Assembly (NCBI GenBank): GCA_002731275.1
Contig: PCBK01000112.1
Coordinates: 62,001 to 126,000 of the forward strand
DNA: 64,000 bases
Source: Deltaproteobacteria bacterium
Lineage (GTDB): Bacteria; Myxococcota_C; UBA6777
Reading direction: 5' to 3'
Part shown: in pieces, positions 21,579-31,893 of the stretch
Layout of the letters: every line of letters begins with the position of its first letter
Position numbering within the stretch: position 1 is the first letter of the stretch
Program-made: the position numbers and the translations under genes
Notes under the pieces: generated by a model
The model's input: the letters and a program-made list of their open reading frames with translations, nothing else
Told to the model about the DNA's origin: nothing
The model's database searches: none

Positions 21579-22766
21579 ATGGACCCAATAATCTTTAGAC
21601 GTAAGCTGCGCCTCATCTTACAACAAACGATGGGGCTCGCAGCGGCAGGCACGCTCGCATCACAGATCGCATGCTACACCTCCCCCTCCTATACTCTAAA
21701 TGATGGTGGGACGCAAAAGGAGAGAGTGTACACCACAGAACGCTCCCCTTCAGAACAACATCCTCCAGTTGACGCAGGTCCATACTCAGGGGACTTCGTG
21801 CCCAAAACGACCATCCATTGCCCCTACGACATCCATTATCTCCCCGGAGCAAACTCTGAAGATTGTACATCAAAAAAGGCAGGGGAGTACCAGCTCATCC
21901 TTCCAGAAGACTATACACCCGAGTCATATGGAAATTGCTTTCGTATTTGTCATGACAAAATCACCTCGATCTGTCAAGGTCGAGATGGCTCAACATATAG
22001 CACAATATTTAGTTCAAATATTGAACAATGTAAAGAAGTCTCTCTACCCAACAACCAAAAGATGATCGATTGTAAGTTCACTATCAAGAGACACTGCTCG
22101 GTTGCAGGTAGACGTCCAAATGGACTCCACACTTCAGATAAAGAGGTGGATGAAGTCATCCATCCGTCTTCATTACAGGAGGTGGGCGCTTTCTTTGCAG
22201 AGCTTGCCTATTTAGAGGAAGCTGCGATCACGGCTTTCCAATATCTTCACCAAGAACTACAAGCGTACGAAGCCCCTCAAGCACTTATCGAACAAGCTCA
22301 CAAGAGCATCCAAGAAGAGATCGAGCACGCAACATTGATGACAATGCTCGCCAAACGCTACGGCAGCACACCAGAGCCTGTGCAAGTCGCTTCATTCTCT
22401 TTGCGACCGCTGATCGAGATCGCGTGTGAAAATGCAAAAGAGGGCTGCATTCGCGAGGCCTTTGGTGCCCTGTTGGCAATGTGGCAGGCCGAACACACAG
22501 AAGACAAAGCCGTACAAGCCGTCATGAACAGGATCGCATATGAGGAGAGTGAACACGCGGCCCTGTCCTTCGCCATTGACGAATGGGTTCGCCCTCTTCT
22601 CTCTGCAGATGAGCTGCTTCAGCTCGAAGACGCACACAACCAAGGTCGCGAGAGCTTGTACACAGAGCTTTCCAAAGAACCATCAAAAGCTCTCGTCCAA
22701 TTTGCAGGATTTCCCACAGTCTCCGAAGCACAAACCCTCTTTCAGGCGCTACAACAAACCTGTTAA
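21579..22766 (+). CDS. Secreted ferritin-like diiron lipoprotein
   Basis: 395 residues. The N-terminus (RRKLRLILQQTMGLAAAG, SQIACYTSPS) is an export signal with probable lipidation at C32; the RRKLR may be a Tat-type pair. Residues ~75-175 contain eight cysteines. The C-terminal half is a ferritin-like four-helix domain with diiron ligands in place: E214 (AYLEEAAITAF), E247-x-x-H250 (QEEIEHATL), E305 (QAEHTED) and E323-x-x-H326 (YEESEHAAL). Comparable cell-surface ferritin-like proteins are common in myxobacteria; their reaction is unknown. Expected in the envelope next to KatG, perhaps in iron or peroxide handling (inference). Confidence 0.78.
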   Translation: MDPIIFRRKLRLILQQTMGLAAAGTLASQIACYTSPSYTLNDGGTQKERVYTTERSPSEQHPPVDAGPYSGDFVPKTTIHCPYDIHYLPGANSEDCTSKKAGEYQLILPEDYTPESYGNCFRICHDKITSICQGRDGSTYSTIFSSNIEQCKEVSLPNNQKMIDCKFTIKRHCSVAGRRPNGLHTSDKEVDEVIHPSSLQEVGAFFAELAYLEEAAITAFQYLHQELQAYEAPQALIEQAHKSIQEEIEHATLMTMLAKRYGSTPEPVQVASFSLRPLIEIACENAKEGCIREAFGALLAMWQAEHTEDKAVQAVMNRIAYEESEHAALSFAIDEWVRPLLSADELLQLEDAHNQGRESLYTELSKEPSKALVQFAGFPTVSEAQTLFQALQQTC

Positions 22767-23001
22767 AGCTGCTCCACACACTCACAGAGAAACAACAGCC
22801 ACTCACAACAACACCCTCTCCATGCTCCGGAGAGAGCTTCATCAACGACACCTACCTTCGCAAAGTCCACCATTAATCCGAGCATTCCGAAAAGACATAA
22901 AAACATTTGAAGAAGAACACACCTCCAAACAACAAACCTACAAACGTGCTCAACAGCTGTTGTTGATGCAAGATTTGTAGGAATGAATACGGAGGAAATC
23001 G

Positions 23002-24468
23002 ATGAAATTCCGTCAATTGTTTTTGATCACGCTAGGCCTGTTTCTCCTTGGAAGCCCTCACTTTTTAGCTGGTTGTGCAGCTCCACGTTGTGGTGATGGT
23101 GTCATTCACAAAGACGTCACTGACGCAGATGGTAACACCCTCAACGAAGAATGTGATGACGGCAACAGCGATAACAACGACTCCTGTACCAACCAATGTA
23201 CCATCGCAAAGTGCGGTGATGGCATCGTACAAGTCGGCATCGAAGAGTGTGACGATGGCAACAAGGAAGACACTGACGCCTGCACGAGCCAATGCAAGCT
23301 CGCGACTTGTGGTGATGGCTTTGTCCAAAAAGACAAAGAAGCCTGTGACGATGGCAACAAAAATAACAACGACGCCTGCCTCAATACCTGTGTAGAGAAC
23401 ACATGCGGTGATGGATTCCTCAACAAAGACAAAGAAGAATGTGACGACAAAAACTACAACGACAACGACAGCTGTCTCAACAACTGTAAGCTCGCGACCT
23501 GTGGAGATGGAAAGCTCCACGTAGGCGTCGAACTCTGCGACGATGGTAATAAAGATGATAAGGACACTTGCTTGAGCACCTGCACCCTCTCCACCTGTGG
23601 TGATGGCATCGTACAAGCAGGCGAAGAGTGCGACGACGGAAACAAAAACAACAACGACGAGTGCCTCAACACCTGTGTCAAAGCCACCTGCGGTGATGGA
23701 TTTGTTCAGACAGGTACAGAAGAGTGCGACGACGGCAATAAAAACGATAATGACAGCTGCTTGAGCACGTGTAAAAACGCCACCTGTGGTGACGGAAAAG
23801 TCAACAAAGGCGTTGAAGAATGTGACGATGGAAACACCGATGATGATGACCTCTGCACATCAAAGTGCAAACTCGCGACCTGCGGTGATGGCATCAAGCA
23901 ACCAGGCGAAGAATGTGATGATGGAAACAAAAATGACAACGACGCCTGCCTCAACACCTGCAAAAACGCGACCTGTGGTGATGGTGTCATCCAAACAGGT
24001 AAAGAAGAATGTGATGACGGAAACACCAAAAGCGGTGACTGGTGTGATAGCTCCTGTAAAAAAGAATGTACGATCGGAAATGCCCGCAAGTTAGACGGAA
24101 ACAGCTGCTATGTGAAGTTCAACACTGCGCTGAGTTGGCGTGATGCGTCCGCAGCATGCTCGATCCTCGGTGCACACCTCGTCAGCATCGGCTCTGGTGG
24201 CGAAAACACTATCGTCGCAGGTCTTACAGGAAGTAGCCCCGCGTGGATCGGCCTCACAGATCAATACAGCGAAGGTACTTTCGTCTGGGATGAAGGCAAT
24301 AACAAATACATTACAATGACATACAGCGACTGGGCGGCCAATCAACCAGACAACGGTCCTGGCGGAAACGCCGACTGTACAGAGATCATCTCTAGCGGAA
24401 GGTGGTCCGACCGCGCCTGCACCGGCCTCCTCAACTACATTTGTGAATACGAGTGGCCCAGCAAATAA
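23002..24468 (+). CDS. DUF4215-repeat lipoprotein with C-terminal C-type lectin domain
   Basis: 488 residues, CGGAGG site. Lipobox FLAGC (C25). Ten tandem Cys-rich units CGDGxxxxGxEECDDGNxxxxDxCxxxC (DUF4215, ~residues 31-353) form an Asp/Asn-rich, probably Ca-binding stalk. From ~356 follows a C-type lectin-like domain: CYVKFNTALSWRDASAAC, AWIGLTD, NQPDN, DCTEI and GRWSDRACTGLLNYICE. The QPD motif plus WSD are the residues that bind calcium and favour galactose in animal lectins of this fold. Likely a surface adhesin. Followed by the larger DUF4215 gene at 24617. Confidence 0.88.
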   Translation: MKFRQLFLITLGLFLLGSPHFLAGCAAPRCGDGVIHKDVTDADGNTLNEECDDGNSDNNDSCTNQCTIAKCGDGIVQVGIEECDDGNKEDTDACTSQCKLATCGDGFVQKDKEACDDGNKNNNDACLNTCVENTCGDGFLNKDKEECDDKNYNDNDSCLNNCKLATCGDGKLHVGVELCDDGNKDDKDTCLSTCTLSTCGDGIVQAGEECDDGNKNNNDECLNTCVKATCGDGFVQTGTEECDDGNKNDNDSCLSTCKNATCGDGKVNKGVEECDDGNTDDDDLCTSKCKLATCGDGIKQPGEECDDGNKNDNDACLNTCKNATCGDGVIQTGKEECDDGNTKSGDWCDSSCKKECTIGNARKLDGNSCYVKFNTALSWRDASAACSILGAHLVSIGSGGENTIVAGLTGSSPAWIGLTDQYSEGTFVWDEGNNKYITMTYSDWAANQPDNGPGGNADCTEIISSGRWSDRACTGLLNYICEYEWPSK

Positions 24469-24527
24469 TCCCTCCCTCCGGAGGTCAAGCCCCCAAAACT
24501 TTGTGTTTTGGGAATGATGGTTTCTCA

Positions 24528-24600
24528 TGTGGTGCGCTTGATAAACAAACATATGAATGAGAGCGGCGAGCTTGTCGCTCTCATAGCTCATCGCACCACA
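24528..24600 (+). promoter_or_regulatory. Nested hairpin in the leader of the DUF4215-kelch gene
   Basis: An outer 9-bp stem, TGTGGTGCG (24528-24536) with CGCACCACA (24592-24600), encloses a perfect 9-bp hairpin ATGAGAGCG (24557-24565) / CGCTCTCAT (24576-24584). The outer stem ends only four bases before the GGGAGG ribosome binding site of the next gene. A further hairpin CCCAAAAC/GTTTTGGG (24492-24512), without T run, lies just upstream. Confidence 0.5.
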
Positions 24601-24616
24601 CATCGGGAGGAAGAAA

Positions 24617-27600
24617 ATGAAACGACTCATCCTGGTCCTTTTTGCAGGCTTCGTGCTCTTTTCGCACGGCTGCTCCTGTAGTGGACCTGTATGTGGCGAT
24701 GGGATCCTTCAAGAAGGCGAAGAGTGCGATGATGGCAATCAAGACAACAACGACGCCTGCTTGATCACCTGTCAGATCGCTAAATGTGGCGATGGGGTCC
24801 TTCGCAAGAAAACGGAATTATGTGACGACGGAAACGCAGACGACAAAGATGGATGCACCTCAAAGTGTACCCTCGCCACCTGTGGCGATGGCATCGTCCA
24901 AACCGGCGAAGAATGCGATGACGGAAACACGAGCAACCTCGACGAATGCACCACAACCTGCGTCAAAGCCTCTTGTGGCGATGGCTTCAAGCAACCAGGC
25001 GAAGAGTGCGACGACGGCAACCAAAACAACGACGACTACTGTACCAATGACTGCAAACTCTCCTCCTGTGGTGATGGAAAAGTCCAACAAGGTGAAGCCT
25101 GCGACGATGGTAACAAAGTCGACAATGATGGCTGTTCCAATCGCTGCACGCTCCCTGTCTGTGGCGATGGTATCGTCCAAACAGGCGAAGAGTGCGACGA
25201 CGGCAACAAAAACAACAACGACAGCTGCCTCAACACCTGCGTCAAAGCACGATGTGGCGATGGTATCGTAAACAGAGATAAAGAACTCTGTGATGATGGC
25301 AACCAAGATCGCGATGATGGGTGCACAGAACAATGCACCCTGCCCACTTGTGGAGATGGTGTCCTTCAAGACGGCGAAGCCTGTGATGATGGAAACGCCG
25401 ACAACACAGACGGATGTCTCAAGACCTGTGTCAAAGCCAACTGTGGCGACGGATTTGTCCAGGCAGGCAAAGAAGAGTGTGACGATGGCAACAAACGCAA
25501 CACTGACGCTTGCCTCAACACCTGCAAACAAGCCACCTGTGGCGATGGTATCATCCATGCAGGGATCGAGGGATGTGACGACGGAAACAAGGACAACAAC
25601 GACGCCTGCCTCAACACCTGCAAAAATGCCACCTGTGGCGATGGGTGGGTGAACAAAGGCGTCGAAGATTGTGACGACACCAACCGTGACAATACAGACG
25701 GTTGCCTCGTCAATTGTCGTGCCTTCGATCCTTGTAAAGACTTTGCGATCAAAGAACTCAAACCTGCTGTCGCCTGTATCGTCAGTGTCCCCAATCAGAC
25801 CCGCATCATAGGCGATGGCTTCCTCAAGATCGATGGAAAACAACCCTCCGTCACCTTCCAGGCCCAGCCTGCACAGATCCTGAGTATGAGTGGTTGCCAA
25901 CCTGTACAAGGTGTCTTCGCACAAGTCGAAAAGTGTACGGAGATCACCATCGCGCTTCCAACTGGTCTGACACTTGGAAATTACCAAATCGAAGTGACCA
26001 ACCCCAGCACAAAGCAATGTCGTGCGACGGCAACCTTTAGTATCGGCCCTGCGCCGAACATCGCGAGCGTCACACCTGTCGAGCTTTGTGAAGGACGTCC
26101 CGGAAACTTCGTGATCAAAGGCAGTGGCTTTACCGCCTCTACTGAGGTCACCTTCGACAACCTTAAACCTGATAACGTCCAATTTGTCAGCGCAACAGAG
26201 CTTCACGTCGCCTTCTCAAAGCTTCCGCCGGGTCGCTATGATGTCACCGTCGCAAATGGTTCGAGTTGCAGCACGACAAAGAAAGATGTCGTCACGGTCT
26301 ACAAAAACCCCATCGCGTTCTTTGTCGATCCAGAGGTCGAGTACAACGCCATCAGCGTGAACTCGACGATCTACCTCTCGGGACTTAACGGACCCAATCT
26401 CGTCTTTGTCGGGATTCGTCCTTCAGGTGGAGCGGCGACGTATACGTCCCTCAACTTCACGTTTGACGTCAATCGACCGAATATCGCACAGGCAACGATC
26501 CCCAAAGGTTTGACACCTGGAAAATACGAGCTGTTGATCCGTGACGGTAAAACATGTGAATTTGTCCTACCTGACGCGATCAACATCACCAACACTGTCG
26601 ACATGGCGCTCTCCAGCGTGACTCCACCCTTTGGTTGGACACAAAGTCAGACACCTGTCACACTCAACGCTGACAACCCCCCACCTACAGGAAAGAAGTC
26701 CTTCCAAAATGGTGTGCGTGTCTACTTCAACCCATCAGGAGGTTCGGGGCTTGCGACATCTCTCACTGCGGTCGCCTATGTCAACCCAGGTTCTACAACC
26801 GCAGTGGTCCCCAAACTCCCAGTTGGAGAGTACGATGTGATTGCGGTCAATCCGGACGGCTCCGTCGGTGTTCTCACCAAGGGCTTTAAGGTCACGACCA
26901 ATCCACCTCCCACGATCGACGCGATCTCACCGGGCTCGATCGCCAACAAAGACACCCCCAACGTCCGAATTGATGGCGGTGGATTTGCGACGACAGGTAC
27001 ACTTCAGGCCCGCCTGACCTGCCGTGCACCTTCAGGCGCCACCTCCACTCACACACCGACCATTGCCTCGCGTACGACATCACAAGTAAACATCACGATC
27101 AGCTCGGCTGCGACGCTACTCGAAGGCAGTGTGTGTATTATCAGAATCACCAACCCTGATGGGACGTATGCCGACTATTCGGCCCTTGGTGTCACAGGTC
27201 CATCACTTAATATCTCGGCTTTCAAAGCTGGAAAAGATATGGTGACTGCGAGACGCGCCCCTGCCACAACATCAGGACGCCCAACACGTGCTGCGCGCTT
27301 CTTGTACGCAATAGGTGGTGACAGTGGCACGACAAGTGGCGCACTTGACAGTATGGAGACCGTCTCTGTCGATCGCTTTGGTGCGATGAATACATGGCGT
27401 ACGCTCCCCACAAAGCTTCCCGAAAAGCTGACCTTTGCAGGTGTACAACGGATCGGTCGCTTTTTGTACCTGACAGGCGGAAACAACGGCAGCAACACCT
27501 CCAACAAGATGTACAGAGCCAAGATCCTCGATCCTGGCTTTGCACCACAGATCAACGATGTATCCCTCAGCGTCGAAACAACAGGTGTTGGTGTAGGGCT

Positions 27601-28591
27601 TTGGTACTACAGGGTCTCAGCGGTGATGGGTAACACCGATCGAGACAATCCCAATGGAGAGACACTCCCAGGCGATCCACAGCCCATCAAGATACCAGCG
27701 ATTCTCCAGCAAAAAGTCCACATCAAGCTCACCTGGAATGCTGTCCCCGGCGCGGTTCGATACAGGATCTATCGTAGCCCCACACCAGGACTCGTCTCTG
27801 GAAAGGAAACGTTGCTCGCAACTGTGAGCGCGCCGACGACGACATTCACTGACAAGAACACACAGACACCACAGAGCGACATCCCACGTGTCCTTGGTGA
27901 TCTTGGAGAGTGGCGTCAGATAGGTAACATGACCACTCCCAGAGAAGGTCATGGGCTCGGCATCGCCAAAGATCCTACAACCGCGAATGTTTGGTATCTA
28001 TACGCAGTCCTTGGACGTAGCGGTAGCACCAACCACCGCTCCTACGAATACCTACGTGTGTCTGTCGACAGTCAGGGTGTTCACACTGTCGGTAATTGGA
28101 CCGCTGACGCAACAAACCTCGTCCCAACAGGACGTTGGCAAGTGGCAGCGTTCTCCGTCGATCGAGTGGCCTCAACACGTGTGGGTGCCAGTGACACCTA
28201 CATTTACGCAGGTCCAGGCATTGGCGCTCTGTCCGCTGTCCAGGTCGGGAAAGTCCAGGCAGGCGGAAAGTTGAGCAGCTGGCAGACAGTCTCAACCGCA
28301 ACGCCCGGCTATGCAGGCTATGGCTACGCTGCCGCAGCAGACCAACTGTTCATCTTTGGTGGACAGGCTAGCGCACCTGATACATCGAGTAAATCGACGG
28401 AGATTTGTGGAACGGGCAGCAAGTGCAAAAAAAGCGCTGTTCCTCCTGAGATCCGAGGTTGGAACGCAGGTATCAGCTTACGCACAGCCCGTTACTTGAT
28501 GGGGACAGCGATTGAGAGCGCCCATATCTACATCATCGGCGGAAACAACGCTTCTGGTCCCATGAAGACGACAGAAAGCACCGTTTGGTAA
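24617..28591 (+). CDS. Large DUF4215 - IPT/TIG - kelch-like surface lipoprotein
   Basis: 1324 residues. Signal with FSHGC (C19, probable lipidation). Eleven DUF4215 units [16 protein letters not shown]...C (~26-368) are followed by four or five IPT/TIG-like Ig folds (~373-860; e.g. [36 protein letters not shown]). The C-terminal part has kelch-type blades ([45 protein letters not shown]), interrupted at ~979-1084 by a fibronectin-III-like stretch ([26 protein letters not shown]). Probably an extracellular binding or adhesive protein; no catalytic motif seen. Units are closely related to those of the gene at 23002. Confidence 0.88.
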   Translation: MKRLILVLFAGFVLFSHGCSCSGPVCGDGILQEGEECDDGNQDNNDACLITCQIAKCGDGVLRKKTELCDDGNADDKDGCTSKCTLATCGDGIVQTGEECDDGNTSNLDECTTTCVKASCGDGFKQPGEECDDGNQNNDDYCTNDCKLSSCGDGKVQQGEACDDGNKVDNDGCSNRCTLPVCGDGIVQTGEECDDGNKNNNDSCLNTCVKARCGDGIVNRDKELCDDGNQDRDDGCTEQCTLPTCGDGVLQDGEACDDGNADNTDGCLKTCVKANCGDGFVQAGKEECDDGNKRNTDACLNTCKQATCGDGIIHAGIEGCDDGNKDNNDACLNTCKNATCGDGWVNKGVEDCDDTNRDNTDGCLVNCRAFDPCKDFAIKELKPAVACIVSVPNQTRIIGDGFLKIDGKQPSVTFQAQPAQILSMSGCQPVQGVFAQVEKCTEITIALPTGLTLGNYQIEVTNPSTKQCRATATFSIGPAPNIASVTPVELCEGRPGNFVIKGSGFTASTEVTFDNLKPDNVQFVSATELHVAFSKLPPGRYDVTVANGSSCSTTKKDVVTVYKNPIAFFVDPEVEYNAISVNSTIYLSGLNGPNLVFVGIRPSGGAATYTSLNFTFDVNRPNIAQATIPKGLTPGKYELLIRDGKTCEFVLPDAINITNTVDMALSSVTPPFGWTQSQTPVTLNADNPPPTGKKSFQNGVRVYFNPSGGSGLATSLTAVAYVNPGSTTAVVPKLPVGEYDVIAVNPDGSVGVLTKGFKVTTNPPPTIDAISPGSIANKDTPNVRIDGGGFATTGTLQARLTCRAPSGATSTHTPTIASRTTSQVNITISSAATLLEGSVCIIRITNPDGTYADYSALGVTGPSLNISAFKAGKDMVTARRAPATTSGRPTRAARFLYAIGGDSGTTSGALDSMETVSVDRFGAMNTWRTLPTKLPEKLTFAGVQRIGRFLYLTGGNNGSNTSNKMYRAKILDPGFAPQINDVSLSVETTGVGVGLWYYRVSAVMGNTDRDNPNGETLPGDPQPIKIPAILQQKVHIKLTWNAVPGAVRYRIYRSPTPGLVSGKETLLATVSAPTTTFTDKNTQTPQSDIPRVLGDLGEWRQIGNMTTPREGHGLGIAKDPTTANVWYLYAVLGRSGSTNHRSYEYLRVSVDSQGVHTVGNWTADATNLVPTGRWQVAAFSVDRVASTRVGASDTYIYAGPGIGALSAVQVGKVQAGGKLSSWQTVSTATPGYAGYGYAAAADQLFIFGGQASAPDTSSKSTEICGTGSKCKKSAVPPEIRGWNAGISLRTARYLMGTAIESAHIYIIGGNNASGPMKTTESTVW

Positions 28592-28650
28592 CACTCCACA
28601 CGTCCCCCTCCCTCACTTTTCTCTCAGCCTCCTAATCCCTCCACAACGCT

Positions 28651-28684
28651 CACAAAAAAACGATGCCTTCGCATCTTTTTTGTG
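28651..28684 (+). terminator. Bidirectional-type terminator hairpin
   Basis: CACAAAAAAACGATGC, loop CTTC, GCATCTTTTTTGTG: a GATGC/GCATC stem flanked by complementary A and T runs, about 60 bp beyond the stop of the kelch gene. The T run on the plus strand fits termination of that gene. Confidence 0.75.
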
Positions 28685-28825
28685 TTACATAATCCGATCC
28701 AACGAAAACAAAACGCATACGAGGTGCGATATCCAATCCCCTCATAGACGAAAAAGAGAAGCTCCACAGCCCATCCAAACGAGAGGTCGGACTGTGTGGG
28801 CCAATAAACGAAAGGTGTTTGATTG

Positions 28826-29983
28826 ATGACAATACAAGGTGGTGTACTTATCGCGTACTGCATACTGATGCCGGTACTATCGATCTTTTTGGCGCGTCGG
28901 TTTGCCTGGGCCAAGTTCCTCGGTCCTGTATTGCTCAGTTGTGGCTTTGGTATCATCGTCGCCAACCAACCGATCTTCGCGGTCAGTACAGAGCTTGCTG
29001 CGATCATGACCAAAACCTCCAAACTTATCAGCCAAATCACGATCCCACTCGCCATCCCACTCCTGCTCTTTCAATCGGATATGTCCGACCTCAAGACACA
29101 AGGAAAGTCGTCGATCATCTCCTTCTTTATCTCGGTCTTCTCGGTCTTTCTTGGGACATTTCTGGTCTTCAAATACTTTGGCGGTCAGCTCGGACCAGAA
29201 GGCGGAAAACAAGCAGGCATGTTGATGAGCGTCTACATTGGCGGTATCCCCAATCTCGTCGCTGTACAACGCGCCATCAAAGCTTCAATGGACTCCTTTG
29301 TCATCGTCCAAAGCACCACGATGTTCGTCTCGACCTTCTACCTCCTCTTTGTGTTGACACTCGCCAAGCCGCTGCTCTCCAAAATCTTCCCTGCTCACCC
29401 AGACCCCGAACCCTTTCACACAACAGATGAATTGACTGAAGCTGATGGGAGCCCATCGACACTCAAACAAAAACTCGTACACGGTGGACAAAGTATCGGT
29501 GCAAGTATCTTATGTGTTGTGATCAGCGCAGGTATTACGATCGCTCTCACAGGAAAAGCCGGCTCTCTCGGTGTCGTACTTTGCATCACAACGCTCGCTA
29601 TCATCGGTAGCTTCTGGAAAGCCCTACGCGACATCCCCACACACGAAGCTATCGGCACCTTCTTTATCCTGATCTTTTGCGTCAGCGCTGGCACACAATT
29701 GAACATCCAAAAACTCCTCGCGTCAGGCTCTTTGTTTTTGACCTTCACACTGATCTCCGTCGTCGCCTTGTTGATCATCCATTACGCTCTCAACCGCCTC
29801 GCTCGCATCGACGTCGACACAGCCATCACCATGAGCATGGCCACGATGTTTGGACCCCCCTTTGTCCCCGTCGCGGTCCAGGCGCTCGACAACCGCACCG
29901 TCCTGCTCCCCGGCATGACGATGGGTTTTCTTGGCTATGCCGTCGGCACCTACCTGGGAATCGCCGTCGGTTTGTGGCTGTAA
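28826..29983 (+). CDS. DUF819-family membrane permease
   Basis: 385 residues from ATG 28826; the in-frame TTG three bases earlier is unlikely. About ten to eleven helices. Matches the DUF819 pattern: TKTSKLISQITIPLAIPLLLF, the QAGMLMSVYIGGIPNLVAV segment (family signature 'YTGGS.N..A'), and a second half ending with MFGPPFVPVAVQAL and LPGMTMGFLGYAVGTYLGI. The two halves resemble each other in the way of inverted-repeat transporters. Substrate unknown in the family. Single gene. Confidence 0.82.
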   Translation: MTIQGGVLIAYCILMPVLSIFLARRFAWAKFLGPVLLSCGFGIIVANQPIFAVSTELAAIMTKTSKLISQITIPLAIPLLLFQSDMSDLKTQGKSSIISFFISVFSVFLGTFLVFKYFGGQLGPEGGKQAGMLMSVYIGGIPNLVAVQRAIKASMDSFVIVQSTTMFVSTFYLLFVLTLAKPLLSKIFPAHPDPEPFHTTDELTEADGSPSTLKQKLVHGGQSIGASILCVVISAGITIALTGKAGSLGVVLCITTLAIIGSFWKALRDIPTHEAIGTFFILIFCVSAGTQLNIQKLLASGSLFLTFTLISVVALLIIHYALNRLARIDVDTAITMSMATMFGPPFVPVAVQALDNRTVLLPGMTMGFLGYAVGTYLGIAVGLWL

Positions 29984-30179
29984 GACCTTAGAATCGAAAA
30001 AGCTTCCCCCTCTCAACTCACCTCCACATCCCCCTTCACGCTGTCGATCGAGACCAAGCCCTCCAAAGAAAACCACACCAAAAACAATCCAATGACGAAA
30101 AAATCACAATCTTCAACTCAAAATTGGATACAATGGCTGCCGAGTTAAATGAACCATGATTCAGGAGGAACGATCCGAC

Positions 30180-31856
30180 ATGCCAAAGTTGTTCGCAGAT
30201 CTTCATTGTCACTGCACGATGTACGGCTTCAACCGTATGCGCAATACGCCCGAGATTGAGCAAAATCCAGAGAAGTTTAACCCCTGGACACCGCTTCCAG
30301 AAAATTACAAACATATGGCCGCAGGGAGTCGAGGCGCGACGTACTCACAGTCCGACATGCCCAAGCTCGCGAAGGCCAAAGGGCGCTTAATGTTCGCCTC
30401 GATCACCCCGATCGAGAAGGAATTCTTTGGCTACGCCGAAGGTGACGAACGCCACCACTATTTTCTCTGGGAGCTCTTGCTGCTTGTCACGATGATCACC
30501 CCGATCCGCGTTCTCTTCCAATGGCTCAGAGGGGACAAGGCCAAAGCACTCAAGACGCTGACAGCCGTCCTGCGAAATCACAGCCCTCTACGCGCCTTCG
30601 TGCAAAAGCTGATCATGGGTTACAGTCCTGCCCGGATCAAACACCTGCAATCTGATAAGTTCGACTACTGGGACGAGTATCTCAGGGAGTACGAATTCTA
30701 CAAAAACAAAGACGGCATCCCCACAGAGACAAGATTGACTTACGCGATGCCAGACGGTAGCTACCATGAAGAGCGACTTACAGGTTGTTATCACCTGATC
30801 AAAGAGCGTTCACAGCTCATGGGCATCCTCGACGATCCAGACAACGAAGAGATCGGCATCGTCCTGACCATCGAAGGCAGCCATGTCACCTCGATCGATC
30901 CAAAGCTCAACCGCGTCCCAGAAGACGTACTTTTCGAACGCATCGAGTCACTCAAGACACAACCTCATCCCATCTTCTTTATCACCCTCGCGCACCACTT
31001 CGACAACGGATTGTGTGGACACGCGCACAGTGTCCCAGGCAAACTCTCCATGCTTCTCGACCAAAGTCACCGCATGAATGAAGGTTTTGTCGAAGAGAAC
31101 GATCTCGGCTTGCGCGCCGCGAGAGCTTACCTCGACCTCGATGAAGACCTCGAACCACTCGGTGGCAGAAGGATATTGCTCGACATCAAACACATGTCCG
31201 CGCTCACAAGACAGCAATACTACGAAAAAATCATTCGTCCCTATAGAGCGAAGTGGAAGACTTGGTCTGAGGACAAACAAGCTCGCTACCCAGCCATCCC
31301 TCTCGTCGCAAGCCACGCATGCTACTCAGGTATCCGTACACTCGATGAGATGCAGCGCAACGTCGAAAAAGAAGACGACCACTGGCACGCCCCCCCCTTC
31401 AACGCGTGGAACATCAACCTCAGTGACGAGGATATGGTCGAAGTCTTCGAAAGTCGTGGTGTCGTCGGGATTTGCTTTGAACAACGCATCGCCGGTGTCG
31501 CCCCCAAACAGCACGTTCACCCCGAACAATACGCCTACCTCATCTTGCAACATGTCATCGGCCTCGTCGACGCCGTCTACCAGGACGAATCACGCCCCCT
31601 CGAAGAGCGCAAAAAAGTCTGGGATTGTATCTGCCTTGGTACGGACTACGATGGCTTCATCGATCCTGTAACAGCCTATCCAACAGTCCTCTCACTCGAT
31701 GAATGGGCCGAAGATCTTCGCCGACACCTTCAAGCCATCTCCCACACCCGCTCCATTGGCGACATTGGTGTCGATGAGCTCGTCGAAAAGATCGCATGGC
31801 GCAACGCGTACGACTTTGTCAAAGCCAACTGGCCTGTCCACGAAGACCAAAAATAA
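30180..31856 (+). CDS. M19-type (membrane dipeptidase-like) amidohydrolase
   Basis: 558 residues from ATG 30180, AGGAGG about ten bases upstream. TIM-barrel metal hydrolase: metal ligands H9 and H11 in FADLHCHCT, the acidic ligand in LTIEGSH, ITLAHHFDN, the ILLDIKHMS strand (family 'DLSH'), LVASHACYS and the final LGTDYDG. This is the order found in peptidase M19 renal-dipeptidase enzymes, which cleave dipeptides. It is longer than usual (~350-420): an insert at ~80-220 contains a hydrophobic stretch (LWELLLLVTMITPIRVLF) and the helical region after it. No signal peptide. The DUF4336 gene follows within 37 bp, suggesting co-transcription. Confidence 0.8.
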   Translation: MPKLFADLHCHCTMYGFNRMRNTPEIEQNPEKFNPWTPLPENYKHMAAGSRGATYSQSDMPKLAKAKGRLMFASITPIEKEFFGYAEGDERHHYFLWELLLLVTMITPIRVLFQWLRGDKAKALKTLTAVLRNHSPLRAFVQKLIMGYSPARIKHLQSDKFDYWDEYLREYEFYKNKDGIPTETRLTYAMPDGSYHEERLTGCYHLIKERSQLMGILDDPDNEEIGIVLTIEGSHVTSIDPKLNRVPEDVLFERIESLKTQPHPIFFITLAHHFDNGLCGHAHSVPGKLSMLLDQSHRMNEGFVEENDLGLRAARAYLDLDEDLEPLGGRRILLDIKHMSALTRQQYYEKIIRPYRAKWKTWSEDKQARYPAIPLVASHACYSGIRTLDEMQRNVEKEDDHWHAPPFNAWNINLSDEDMVEVFESRGVVGICFEQRIAGVAPKQHVHPEQYAYLILQHVIGLVDAVYQDESRPLEERKKVWDCICLGTDYDGFIDPVTAYPTVLSLDEWAEDLRRHLQAISHTRSIGDIGVDELVEKIAWRNAYDFVKANWPVHEDQK

Positions 31857-31893
31857 GGCTCCCCATCTGGCTCGGGGACCGGAGACAACGACC

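Noticed and set aside
22821-22980. Possible 52-codon gene between the ferritin-like and lectin genes
   Set aside because: No ribosome binding site and only a charged, unremarkable sequence; could be real but cannot be supported.
23065-24089. Antisense open frames inside the lectin gene
   Set aside because: Same cause: repeated GATGGN/AACGAC codons on the sense strand leave the opposite strand free of stops.
23080-25720. Regular DNA repeats that could suggest a CRISPR-like or minisatellite array
   Set aside because: The ~95-bp period follows the protein units CGDG...CDDGN in frame and varies at silent positions; it is coding.
24860-26206. Long open frame (about 448 codons) on the minus strand inside the DUF4215-kelch gene
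   Set aside because: It mirrors the repeated codon pattern of the sense gene; the antisense protein is low-complexity, has no ribosome binding site and matches nothing.
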